Part shown: positions 1 through 9,984 of the stretch, in pieces
How the letters are laid out: each line of letters starts with the position of its first letter
How positions within the stretch are numbered: the first letter of the stretch is position 1
From: Corallochytrium limacisporum
Taxonomy: Eukaryota; Opisthokonta
Length of the DNA: 45,289 bases
Assembly (NCBI GenBank): GCA_002811645.1
Contig: PDIP01000036.1
Coordinates: 25,781 to 71,069, forward strand
Direction: 5' to 3'
Notes under the pieces: generated by a model
Told to the model about the DNA's origin: nothing
Databases searched by the model: none
What the model saw: the letters and a program-made list of their open reading frames with translations, nothing else
Program-made: the position numbers and the translations under genes

Positions 1-272
1 GGGGGGGGAAGGGGGGAGAAAGAATGTTCTTGTCTCATGCCCAACTGCGACAAAAATCAGGAAAGAGAAAAGCAAAAAAAAAAATTGCGTAGGATTTTCC
101 CATAGTTTCAACTCAGCTGCTAAAAAAAAGCGTTCCATTTTCTTTTGCCTCGCTCGTCGTTTCACGGTCGTTTTTATGGTTGGTTGGGTGAATATCGCTT
201 TAGTCATATCACCCGCTTCGACGTGGGCCCCTCGGGGGTCGCTCGCTCGGGTCTTGCTGTGTGTGTCCTGCA

Positions 273-364
273 CTCCCTCTCCCTCTCTCTCTCTCTCTCT
301 CCCTCTCTCTCTCTCTCTCTCCCTCTCTCTCTCTCTGTCTCTCTCTCTCTGTCTGCTCTCTCTC
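273..364. repeat. CT microsatellite with 20-bp higher-order unit
   Basis: A pyrimidine tract of CT dinucleotides is punctuated by CCC at regular intervals. The blocks 281-300 and 301-320 are identical 20-mers, and 321 onward starts a third copy that decays through CTGTCT interruptions. This suggests expansion of a 20-bp unit as well as dinucleotide slippage. Confidence 0.85.
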
Positions 365-1804
365 GTCCCGCTTTCTTGCGCGCCCAACCGGCGGCCCGGT
401 TGCAAACGGAGAATTTCAGGTTCAAAAAAAAAAAACAAAATGGGCTGACAGTTTTAGTTCTCATTTGTTCAGACAATCCACTCAATATATTCACTATTGA
501 TTTTCACAAATACGGAAAGGATGGAATCTATAAAAAGACTCCCGCAGAGTACACGCTCGCGAGAAAATTCCAAAAAATGAAAAGCAAAAGAGAAAGGAAG
601 GCGCTGGTCGCTGATTGGGTGCAAACAGTTCCGGACATTTTCTGCAGCCCCCCCCCTTTCAAAATATATATCTCCAGACTTTATCAATTTCACGCCAACT
701 GGCAACCTTCTCCTTTTGTCTTGCGTTTTCTTTCTTTTCCCTTTGTGTTTTCTTCTTTGTGTGGAGCGGGACAACGGACCAGCCAACCACCACGACGCTT
801 CTCCCGGCAAGACCGTTCGAGAGTGTCACGGGGGAGGAAAGGTTTCCCTAAGGTTTTTTTTTTTTGGTGGCACGCCTCCCTTACTCTCGCTCTCTCTGCT
901 CTCCTCTGCTCTCCTCTGTGTCCTTCCGTTTACCCTTTTTCCCCCCGGACGGCTACTACTCCGTGTGGAATGGGGCCTTTATATGGTAACAGTTAGACAG
1001 CATATGGGGAGGAGTGTGTGACAGGAAGGGATATCAGACCTTACGCTTCCTCTTCTTGTTTTCCCTTTATACTTACCTTTTCGTATACTTCGTTCCGTGA
1101 TTTTTTTTCTGTCTTTGCCGTGGAGGGCTCCTCTGGCATACTTTCTCTTTGGTATTTTCTTGGCCTGCAGACAGGAAGTTTCCGTAGTATTCACTCCCCA
1201 AGCGGGGAGACTGCGGTCTCTTCCATTGTTTTCTAAGATATGGTAGCATAGATGGCACTTTGTTATTTTGCCAACTTCCGATCAAATGGCGGGGCCCTTT
1301 TGGCACTGGGCACGCGATAACAAAAAAGAAAATGGAAAAGAAAAATTGAAAGGGGACAATGCTAAGAACCCTTTGAAAGCAGCAGCCCTGTGCTGCGATC
1401 TGCTTAGTCATCGTTAGCCATATTTTTTTTCTTTGTGAGTGGGCCATACGGCCTCTTCCCCTATCGCGTCTGCCTCGTGCGCACCTCTGCGCAAAACGGG
1501 GAATTTTTTTATTTTACTTCTCTCCTTTCTTTCTTCTTTTCCTTTTTACTGAGCAACGTTCCCTGTGATTTCGACCGGTGTCTTTGGCCCCGAAACTTTA
1601 AAATTCCGCAGCTTTCTGCGTGGCCCCCTCCGGGGCCGCCGCCGCCGCGGGAGGGGGGAGGGTTTGGGGGGGGGGGGGCCGGATGACGGGAGGAGGTACG
1701 GTAGGGCGCAGCAAAATCCCTGCTGCTCCAGTGCCCTGCTTCGGTTGGTCGGAACAATGTAAAAAAATAATCGACAGGCCACCTCTAAAAAAAATACAAA
1801 ACTT

Positions 1805-1848
1805 GGAAGGAAAAGGAAAAGAAAAAGAAAAAGAAAAAAAGAGGAGGA
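1805..1848. repeat. Purine-only (GAAAA-rich) tract
   Basis: An uninterrupted purine run of about 44 bases built from GGAAAA/GAAAAA units. It is a simple low-complexity repeat; no coding frame is supported. Confidence 0.8.
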
Positions 1849-1954
1849 ACGGGTGGAGAGATCCACTTGACTCTGTCCTTCACCCCAACTTTGACCCAAC
1901 GGTTTTCCCACAGCGTGGCCAACACACACTCGCATTAAACACAAGCACACACAT

Positions 1955-1982
1955 CACACACACACACACACACACACACACA
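1955..1982. repeat. (CA)14 microsatellite
   Basis: A perfect CA dinucleotide array of about 14 units, preceded by shorter CACACA stretches from 1920. Confidence 0.9.
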
Positions 1983-2546
1983 TTTGGTGGGCAGTGAGGC
2001 TGGCGTGCCTAACGGAACGCGGTAGCCCACTGTGGCTCAGTGCGCGAGACGGCGGTGTGTGTCTGTAAGGAGAAGCGAGATCCTGACCCACCCATGCCCA
2101 TGGCTTTCTGCCCTTCTAGTGCGCTCATGATGATGGCATTTTATGGTTTGATCTTGGTACGCGATGGCTGCTTTAATCTGTTGTGTGAATGTGCGACGGG
2201 ACTCCGCGAGTCAGCAGGGGAAGTCGGCCAAGGAGATGGCAACGGTGGGGTCCCGGTTTGAAGCAGATCATCGTGTGCTCAAGATGATTTGCAACGGGAT
2301 GCTTCACCGATGTGTATATTTCTGCTTCCCGTCAGCTCACGCGTAGTTGCGTCGGAGTTGCAACCGTGTGTGTGGCATGTGTTCCCAAGTTCTGCGCATC
2401 CTTCTTATGATGTTGTCTGATGTCCGCTGTGGTGGCTACTCAACCATAGGCCCATAAGACTAGAGGTACACTATGCCATATGTATTTCTCTCTCCTTTCA
2501 GTCTGTTAAGGGGGGGGGGTGTGGGCCGGGTCCAGTTCACTATGAT

Positions 2547-3989
2547 CTATGGACTCCTGAGGAGCTGCGTAAGAACCTCTTGCACATCATTCAGTGCATG
2601 TTCAGACTGCGATTTGGACCGAAAGTTTTTGAGCAAGAACGAGCCGGTCCCCGCCTCGCGCGGACCAATTACTATGCTTGCCGAGGCCTGCAATTGGTTC
2701 TCGGCCTTCTTGAGCTGTTTCTTCATAGATCCGGTACCTAGGATATGCAATGAGATTCCGTCAACTGCGATCGCGTTTTCGTAGGCTTTAAGGGCCGCTG
2801 CCATCACGGGATCTGTACCAGCGCTACTGTTGTCGTGGGTGAGAACCAGTGCAATACGGCCCTTGTGCTGACAGTCTTCGATCTTTGCCGCTTCGTCCTT
2901 CCATGCGTTGCTCCTTTCGGTCATTGTGATGCGCAAACGGTCAACGCCAGCGGCCCAACCCACAGCAGGCAAGCTGCGAGGTGCTCCCATCTTGTGCAAG
3001 AGATCATTGTACCGGCCTCCCGCCAGTACTGCCGTCTGACTGCTTCCCAGACCGTCGCCAATAACTTCAAAGACCATCCCTGTGTAGTAGTCGAGCCCTC
3101 GCACCAAGTGGTGATCAATCTCATAGGGAATGCCGATGACATCTAAGCCATTGCACACGGCATTGAAGTGGGCACGAGAGCTATCTGTAATTGCATGCTC
3201 CAAGATCTTGGGTGCACCTTCCTTGAGCAGTTCTTGGTCGCCCAGGTCCTTGGAGTCCAATATCCGCAGCACTGCGTTGGCTTGCAAGCGGGTCAATGAA
3301 GCCGTACTCAAGCGGTCTTTGTGGGCTGTGAGATACTCCGTGAGCTGCTGAATATACTTAGAACGTGTTTCACTATCTCCCAGTGTGTGCAAGAGCAACT
3401 TGCAGTGATCGGTAACGCGAATCGCCTCCAGACACTTCCATGCACAGGCGATGGCTTCGGCGTCTGCGATGGGATGTTCGGGACCGATATGCTCAATTCC
3501 AAACTGACGAAACTGGCGATATCGACCCTTCTGCGGCCGCTCTCTACGAAACATCGGTCCATTGTACCACAATTTCAATGATCCACGCTCGAACAAGCGG
3601 TGCTGTACCACTGCGCGAGCTACACCTGCGGTGCCCTCTGGACGCAGACAGACTTCCTTCTCGCCCTGATCAGTCCAGTGGAACATTTCTTTCAGGACGA
3701 TATCACTATCCATACCTAGGGACTTTTTGTACACGTCAACTTGCTCTACCATAGGTGTGTTGAAATGCTCGTAACCGAACCCACTAACAGTCTTGCTGAA
3801 CTGCTGGCCGATCCAACTCGTGGCTGCTTCTTCCATACCAAAGCTGTCGTGCATACCACGGACGCTTTCGAATTCTTTATCAAGTTGCCGACTGGTTGTT
3901 TGAATACTACGACGTATACGAGTGGCTCCCTGCGGTGCCCTCATTGTCTTAAACGCGCCATTCACAAGCGCACGAGGTATCCGTGTCAT
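2547..3989 (-). CDS. Histidyl-tRNA synthetase, bacterial type, probably mitochondrial
   Basis: The 480-aa protein charges tRNA-His with histidine. Class II motifs are clear: LRPEGTA at 115-121, motif 2 with GPMFRRERPQKGRYRQF at 144-160, the histidine-binding LVRGLDYYTG at 295-304, and motif 3 AVGWAAGVDRL at 342-352. A C-terminal anticodon-binding domain runs from about 365 to 480. LRPEGTA and RPQKGRYRQF are the bacterial form of the enzyme; eukaryotic cytosolic HisRS has a different sequence here. Residues 1-35 precede the conserved core, contain many Arg and hydroxylated residues and no acidic residue, and resemble a mitochondrial presequence. The ATG at 3989 is the start that includes it. 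The gene is head-to-head with the deacetylase gene across 638 bp. Mitochondrial location is inferred; the enzyme family is certain. Confidence 0.95.
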   Translation of the reverse strand: MTRIPRALVNGAFKTMRAPQGATRIRRSIQTTSRQLDKEFESVRGMHDSFGMEEAATSWIGQQFSKTVSGFGYEHFNTPMVEQVDVYKKSLGMDSDIVLKEMFHWTDQGEKEVCLRPEGTAGVARAVVQHRLFERGSLKLWYNGPMFRRERPQKGRYRQFRQFGIEHIGPEHPIADAEAIACAWKCLEAIRVTDHCKLLLHTLGDSETRSKYIQQLTEYLTAHKDRLSTASLTRLQANAVLRILDSKDLGDQELLKEGAPKILEHAITDSSRAHFNAVCNGLDVIGIPYEIDHHLVRGLDYYTGMVFEVIGDGLGSSQTAVLAGGRYNDLLHKMGAPRSLPAVGWAAGVDRLRITMTERSNAWKDEAAKIEDCQHKGRIALVLTHDNSSAGTDPVMAAALKAYENAIAVDGISLHILGTGSMKKQLKKAENQLQASASIVIGPREAGTGSFLLKNFRSKSQSEHALNDVQEVLTQLLRSP

Positions 3990-4627
3990 GATACCCCTTT
4001 GGAACCAGTGTCATCCCACATTACCTAACATTTGGTCAGACAACTTATTGACATTCAGATCAACTTGCGTCTGATCACAGCGCATGTCTTTGGTATCGTG
4101 AGTACCTGTCATACTCATATTTGTAATCATAGAAATGAGCTGAGTTTGGTATTGAATCCAGACGTCTACGTCATTTGCTGGTCCGTTCTGGGCCACCACT
4201 GACCATTGCACGAACGGACGTTTCCCGGCGCGTGCGGGTCTCTGAGGGGTTCGCAGGTCAACTGTCTCCTCAGGTGGAAGTGAAAATGTTGATTAGACTC
4301 CGCCCCTCAAGGCCAAACCACCCACCCCCGGGTTGGGGGGAGAGGCAGAGCGCGAATTGATGGTGGGGAGCACTAATTGGAGACTGCTGCCAGGGAGAGG
4401 GGCAAGTGGCGTTGGCAAAACACTCCTCTGTTTCGGACCGGTTTTCGATCCAGCAGATCCCTGTCCTTTCACTTGCGGGTTACCCTTGCGCATGCCTATG
4501 GACTCGAGGACAGGATGAGATGGTTGGTGATGGGTATGTAAAGGGGCGTGCAGCACTCACACAGAGCTTACCATCATGAATAGCGGACAAAACGGTGGAA
4601 CACACGCTCTGATCTACTCTTGAAGTC
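3990..4627. promoter_or_regulatory. Divergent intergenic region, HisRS / deacetylase
   Basis: This 638-bp interval separates two head-to-head start codons and must contain both promoters unless they are embedded in genes. It contains a C-run/G-run inverted element near 4317-4340 (CCCACCCCCGGG followed by TTGGGGGG). A GTGAGT hexamer at 4099-4104 could be a splice donor for a plus-strand leader, but I see no convincing acceptor. No TATA box or known factor site stands out. Confidence 0.5.
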
Positions 4628-5743
4628 ATGCAGGAACTGAAGAAGCCTTTGGAGGTGATCTGGACCCCCCTGCACCAAAAACATGCACCGCCAGTTGAAT
4701 TTTACGCGATAGATGGTCTCTTCCCCCACCATGAGCATCCAGGTAGAGTGAAGAATATCGTGGAGGCTTTGCGCAAACTAGGTGCGGCATCAGATGGCAG
4801 GGTTATTTTCCACGACGATGTCCCCAACTACAGCGAGGGTGAAGAGTACATCCGCAAAGTGCACGATGCGGATATGGTCGACTTCATCAAGGTCGCCTAT
4901 GAGAAGACCAAGGAAGCGAATGGTGGCGTAGATCTGAAATATGGTGTGATGCCTGAGGTGTTCAACATTGCGAGTGGTGGAACGGACAAGAAAAAGCGAG
5001 GTGCCATGAAATCCAAGAGCTATGTGGCACGCATGGGCTATTTTTGCTTTGACACCTATACCGGTATTGTGGCGGATACTTTTGAACAGGCCTGCGGAGC
5101 CGCTGCAATTGCCATTGCTGCTGTGCGTATGGCCGTGAACAAGGGCAATGACGTGCGTGTCTACGGTCTTTGTCGCCCACCGGGCCATCACGCCGGTCGC
5201 GGTTTCTTCGGCGGGTACTGCTACTTCAATAACGCGGCCATAGCCGCGGAGGTGCTGCGTAAAGAGTTCCAGGCACGGAAGGTGTGCATCCTCGACGTCG
5301 ACTACCACCACGGCAACGGTACACAGGAGATCTACTATGACGATGAAGAAGTTCTCTACGTGAGTTTGCATGCCGATCCAGAGTTTGAGTATCCCACCAT
5401 TGCCGGTAGCGCCGAGGAAACGAAGCCGGGATCGTGCATTAATGTACCGCTGCCGGAGGGTACAGATATTGTAGCTTACCGCAACGCTTTGGTCGAGAAG
5501 GCACTGCCCCCTATAAGAGAATTTGCACCGGAGTATGTTGTCATCAGTCTTGGTCTGGATATTCAAAAGGACGACCCCCAAGGCAAGTTCGCCTTGCTAC
5601 CGACAGACTTCGCCGTATTGGGAGAGACGATTGCACAAGCCTTCCCCAAGATACCCATCATTACCCTGGCAGAAGGTGGATACAAAGTAGACACTCTGGG
5701 AGACTGTGCTGTACAATTTTTCCAGGGATTATGCAATAACTAA
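4628..5743 (+). CDS. Histone deacetylase superfamily protein, acetylpolyamine amidohydrolase-like
   Basis: The 371-aa enzyme belongs to the zinc-dependent arginase/deacetylase fold. It should remove acetyl groups from acetylated polyamines or another small acetyl-amide, or possibly from lysine. Catalytic His pair PPGHHAG (H187, H188), zinc ligands in DVDYHHG (D225, H227) and SLGLD (D311), and the transition-state Tyr in EGGY (Y352) are all present, so it is predicted active. The GFFGGYCYFNNAA stretch, DPEFEYP region and short length match acetylpolyamine amidohydrolases and class IIb-like bacterial enzymes rather than class I HDACs. No signal peptide, membrane segment or extra domain is visible, suggesting a cytosolic enzyme. 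It is convergent with SWI5, with only 60 bp between stops. Substrate is inferred; an HDAC10-like lineage member is the main alternative. Confidence 0.92.
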   Translation: MQELKKPLEVIWTPLHQKHAPPVEFYAIDGLFPHHEHPGRVKNIVEALRKLGAASDGRVIFHDDVPNYSEGEEYIRKVHDADMVDFIKVAYEKTKEANGGVDLKYGVMPEVFNIASGGTDKKKRGAMKSKSYVARMGYFCFDTYTGIVADTFEQACGAAAIAIAAVRMAVNKGNDVRVYGLCRPPGHHAGRGFFGGYCYFNNAAIAAEVLRKEFQARKVCILDVDYHHGNGTQEIYYDDEEVLYVSLHADPEFEYPTIAGSAEETKPGSCINVPLPEGTDIVAYRNALVEKALPPIREFAPEYVVISLGLDIQKDDPQGKFALLPTDFAVLGETIAQAFPKIPIITLAEGGYKVDTLGDCAVQFFQGLCNN

Positions 5744-5803
5744 AATATAACGTGATTTATATCGTTCTTTACCTTCACCATTTGAATTGTATTCTTCGCC
5801 CTC

Positions 5804-6052
5804 CTAGCCCAGATCTGAAACTCCAAAATGTTTATGTACTTCCTTGACCGTTTGCATCCTAAGCTCCGCCAGCTGACCAAATATCTTTTGTCCTAAGTCT
5901 TTGGCTTCGTTGTAGTCATGGATCTTCTGTTTCAGTGATTCAGCTTCTTCCGTTGGCATTTGTTCCTTAAGCTCTGCCAGCTGGGACAGCAGATCGGCTT
6001 CCTTCTCCCGCAGGTCATCCAGCTTACTCCTCTGTAGCGCCTTGTACACCAT
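5804..6052 (-). CDS. SWI5 homologue, recombination mediator subunit
   Basis: This 82-aa protein is nearly the size of a minimal Swi5. The N-terminal half (about 7-45) is a leucine-heptad coiled coil. The C-terminal half carries the family signature HDYNEAKDLGQKIFGQLAEL (45-64), then an R/K-rich link and KEVHKHFGV (70-78), the pattern HxYNxxKDxGQxLxGxxAxxRxxxxKExxxxFG. Swi5 pairs with Sfr1/MEI5 to stabilise Rad51/Dmc1 filaments in the nucleus during homologous recombination. The ATG at 6052 is the only in-frame ATG before a stop at 6074-6076. The gene is head-to-head with the ANKRD49-like gene across 344 bp. Assignment rests on the short signature, so it is good but not certain. Confidence 0.82.
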   Translation of the reverse strand: MVYKALQRSKLDDLREKEADLLSQLAELKEQMPTEEAESLKQKIHDYNEAKDLGQKIFGQLAELRMQTVKEVHKHFGVSDLG

Positions 6053-6396
6053 GCTTTCATGTTCTACGAGTGGTTAATATCTTCACAACCACTACTCCGT
6101 GCTCATTAGCCAACACAATCTTGTACCCACAAAGGGTGTGCGACGCTGTTCTAGCCTCACCCCGCCCGGCGGTGGCTATCGCACGGGAGCCCTCCCCTCC
6201 CCCAATTTTCCAAACCCTTCGCGCCCCATTCCAGCAGTGGCTGTTGAGGACATGCCAGGGCTACTTCAATGCAATGGATCGTGATTATGCTTCATGCAAA
6301 CTACAAACACTTCTACTTAAATATCTGCGCTTAGGACGCGATGTTTTAAGAAGGTAATGACGTGTAGAACACCAGGGTAATCGACCCGTCTGCTTA
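6053..6396. promoter_or_regulatory. Divergent intergenic region, SWI5 / ankyrin gene
   Basis: A compact 344-bp head-to-head interval. It contains the C-tract CCCTCCCCTCCCCCAA near 6189-6204, of the kind present in every divergent interval here. An in-frame stop at 6358-6360 upstream of the ankyrin ATG limits that gene's start to 6397. Confidence 0.5.
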
Positions 6397-7047
6397 ATGA
6401 ACGAGCTGGGCACCGCGTACGATGAGCTCATTCGCACCCGGGAATACATAACGGAGAAGAAGTTCTTGCCGGAAGAGAATTCGGATGATGGCCTGGACGA
6501 TATCCCAGTAGTGTACAGCCGTGAATTCTCCACGATCTTTGAAGCGGCAGAAACAGGTAAAGACGTGCTACTCAGGGCAAATCTTAAGACCTTGAGCTTC
6601 ACGTTCCGTACCACTTTACGTGACATGGACGGGTATACACCCATGCATAGAGCTGCATACAATGGGCACACCAAATGTATCGGAGCATTACTCGAGGCTG
6701 GTTGCGACCCTGAATCGACGACTCCAGCCGGATGGACGCCCTTACACTCTGCCGCACGGTGGGAACAGCCCTGGGCAGTGCGACAACTGATCTCCGCGGG
6801 TGTTGATGCAAATTTGGCCACAGAGGGTGGCAATACGGCCCTGCACATTGCTGCGGAACATGGATGTAAGCTTGTCATTGAATGTCTGCTCAGTGACCCG
6901 TTGGTACGGATACATCTGCGCAATGCACGAAATGAACGACCTGGAGACATTGCGCGGCGAGTTGGACAGGATTGCTTCAATCTGTTCGAAACAGCGGAAG
7001 TTTTGGATGACCTTGAAGGCCATATCGAAGACTATCGAGGTAAGTGA
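6397..7047 (+). CDS. Ankyrin-repeat protein, ANKRD49-like
   Basis: The 216-aa protein has an acidic N-terminal segment (PEENSDDGLDD, 25-35), an AAETG-type linker (50-54), then ankyrin repeats at about 78-110, 111-143, 144-176 and a final half repeat. Repeat consensus is good (DGYTPMHRAAYNGH, GWTPLHSAAR, GGNTALHIAAEHG). The end RPGDIARRVGQDCFNLFE resembles the DIARR-x-FE terminus of ANKRD49, a small metazoan ankyrin protein of poorly defined, probably nuclear, role. Ankyrin repeats are promiscuous, so orthology is tentative. The last codons (GGT AAG TGA at 7039-7047) contain GTAAGT, a perfect splice-donor sequence, so the true C-terminus could lie beyond an intron. The gene is convergent with SNF8, 111 bp between stops. 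Confidence 0.8.
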   Translation: MNELGTAYDELIRTREYITEKKFLPEENSDDGLDDIPVVYSREFSTIFEAAETGKDVLLRANLKTLSFTFRTTLRDMDGYTPMHRAAYNGHTKCIGALLEAGCDPESTTPAGWTPLHSAARWEQPWAVRQLISAGVDANLATEGGNTALHIAAEHGCKLVIECLLSDPLVRIHLRNARNERPGDIARRVGQDCFNLFETAEVLDDLEGHIEDYRGK

Positions 7048-7158
7048 GCAGTTCGCGTACGAAACTTAGCCAGGATCTAAAAACAAGAAAACTAATAATG
7101 TACAATATACACATGTATGACATGAATGCTGGACAACTGAACGATGACGCGAGAACCG

Positions 7159-7887
7159 CTACAACCCCTCAACGAAGGCAGGCACCCAGAACTGGTGCGG
7201 CTCTGCCTGCTGGTCTACCCATAGGATACCTTCCTGCATCAGCTGTTGAATGGATGTTTCACAACGGTCTTTGTCCCACTGCAGCCTTTCTTCGAGTAAA
7301 TTCATGGTGATAAACCCTCCGTTGTCGTCCGCAATCGCAAGCGCTTGAGAGTGGTCAAGGTTAAGTTCCAGTGGAACCGACTGCAGGATCTTGCGGCCCC
7401 CAGCTTTGAAGATTGTGTAACCACCGCCCAGTTTACCTAATTTCTTTACAGAGTCTACAATGTCATCGACGGTAACGGGATCAGCTTTCTTACCGCGCTT
7501 CTCGACTACCCGGCGCTGCAGTTCGTTAATATCGATCAGACCTCCGTTACGGGTACGAGTGACTAAGCAGACCTCTGCAACCTGTATACCGAGCGTGTAG
7601 TAGAACTCACCAACACCTAAAAGATTTGACCAGTAGCCCTTGCTTGACGCCAATGGATCAACACCAATGGTATTACACAACTGTTGAAAATATCGACGAA
7701 ACTCTGGATTGTTTGCGATCTTTTTCTGATACTTTATGGCGAATGTTTCGAGGTTTCCACGAAAGCTTTCCAGTTGAGTTTTCATATTCTCCATCTTTGC
7801 TTCTTGGAGCTCTGTACCTTCGGCAACAAATCGATCTTTCTGAACCCTCCGGTTCTGCAGACCTGCTAGTCCCGGGCGCCTTCTCAT
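7159..7887 (-). CDS. SNF8: ESCRT-II subunit SNF8/VPS22
   Basis: The 242-aa protein is collinear with VPS22/SNF8 along its whole length. It has a basic N-terminus MRRRPGLAGL, an N-terminal helical hairpin (about 25-70), the family motif GVDPLASSKGYWSNLLGVG (75-93), EFYYTLGIQ, and two winged-helix domains in the C-terminal half (HRNGGLI-type TRTRNGGLIDI at 111-121; LQSVPLELNLDHS near 167-180). ESCRT-II, made of VPS22, VPS36 and two VPS25, binds endosomal membranes and ubiquitinated cargo and nucleates ESCRT-III in multivesicular-body sorting. Length is slightly below the human protein (258 aa) because the C-terminal tail is short. It is head-to-head with WDR5. Confidence 0.95.
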   Translation of the reverse strand: MRRRPGLAGLQNRRVQKDRFVAEGTELQEAKMENMKTQLESFRGNLETFAIKYQKKIANNPEFRRYFQQLCNTIGVDPLASSKGYWSNLLGVGEFYYTLGIQVAEVCLVTRTRNGGLIDINELQRRVVEKRGKKADPVTVDDIVDSVKKLGKLGGGYTIFKAGGRKILQSVPLELNLDHSQALAIADDNGGFITMNLLEERLQWDKDRCETSIQQLMQEGILWVDQQAEPHQFWVPAFVEGL

Positions 7888-9683
<1,796 letters not shown>

Positions 9684-9984
9684 AACCAAAACAGAATCAT
9701 ATAACTTTACATTCACAACCCTATTCTTATGGAGCACCTTGCTCAACGAAGACATTTCGACCCTCCTTTGCTGACCTCCTTGTGCAGAGTCCTGGTCTGG
9801 CTGGAGTTTACCCAGTTCCTGCTCTTGCGCATGATGTTCTGGGAATCGTGGACTGCTGAGTCTTCTGCCTCTATACAGGCGTAAACTTTGGACATATATA
9901 TATTTCTTAATTGGCCTGCGGGTGTGATCATCGATCGAAAACTATGTGATTTGATTGACTTTTGAATGTCATCAAAGCAAACTA
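9684..9984. other. Convergent gap WDR5 / MDN1
   Basis: A 301-bp tail-to-tail interval. No canonical AATAAA was seen for either gene; a short AT stretch (TATATATAT) lies at 9894-9902. A minus-strand frame here begins with GTG and has no family resemblance, so it is treated as MDN1 3' UTR. Confidence 0.5.

Larger units (their letters stand above)
1..2546. other. Gene-free, microsatellite-rich left flank
   Basis: No frame here looks like a protein; the open frames are translations of simple repeats (poly-Leu/Ser from CT tracts, Thr/His from CA tracts). The stretch holds a CT tract near 273-364, a purine tract near 1805-1848, a 13-base G run at 1666-1678, a CA tract at 1955-1982 and a 10-base G run at 2510-2519. 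It lies downstream of the HisRS gene. Given the strand alternation of its neighbours, a plus-strand partner might be expected to the left, but I see none. It could hold untranslated or regulatory DNA of an off-window gene. Confidence 0.6.

Noticed and set aside
145-996. 283-codon open frame
   Set aside because: It is a Leu/Ser-rich translation of CT repeats, with overlapping frames of equal quality on both strands and no family resemblance.
2020-2100. tRNA-like A box (TGGCTCAGTGCG)
   Set aside because: No matching B box (GGTTCGANTCC) or cloverleaf arms follow within tRNA distance.
4790-5581. 263-codon minus-strand frame over the deacetylase gene
   Set aside because: It is antisense to a clear enzyme gene; the composition is that of a complementary shadow frame.
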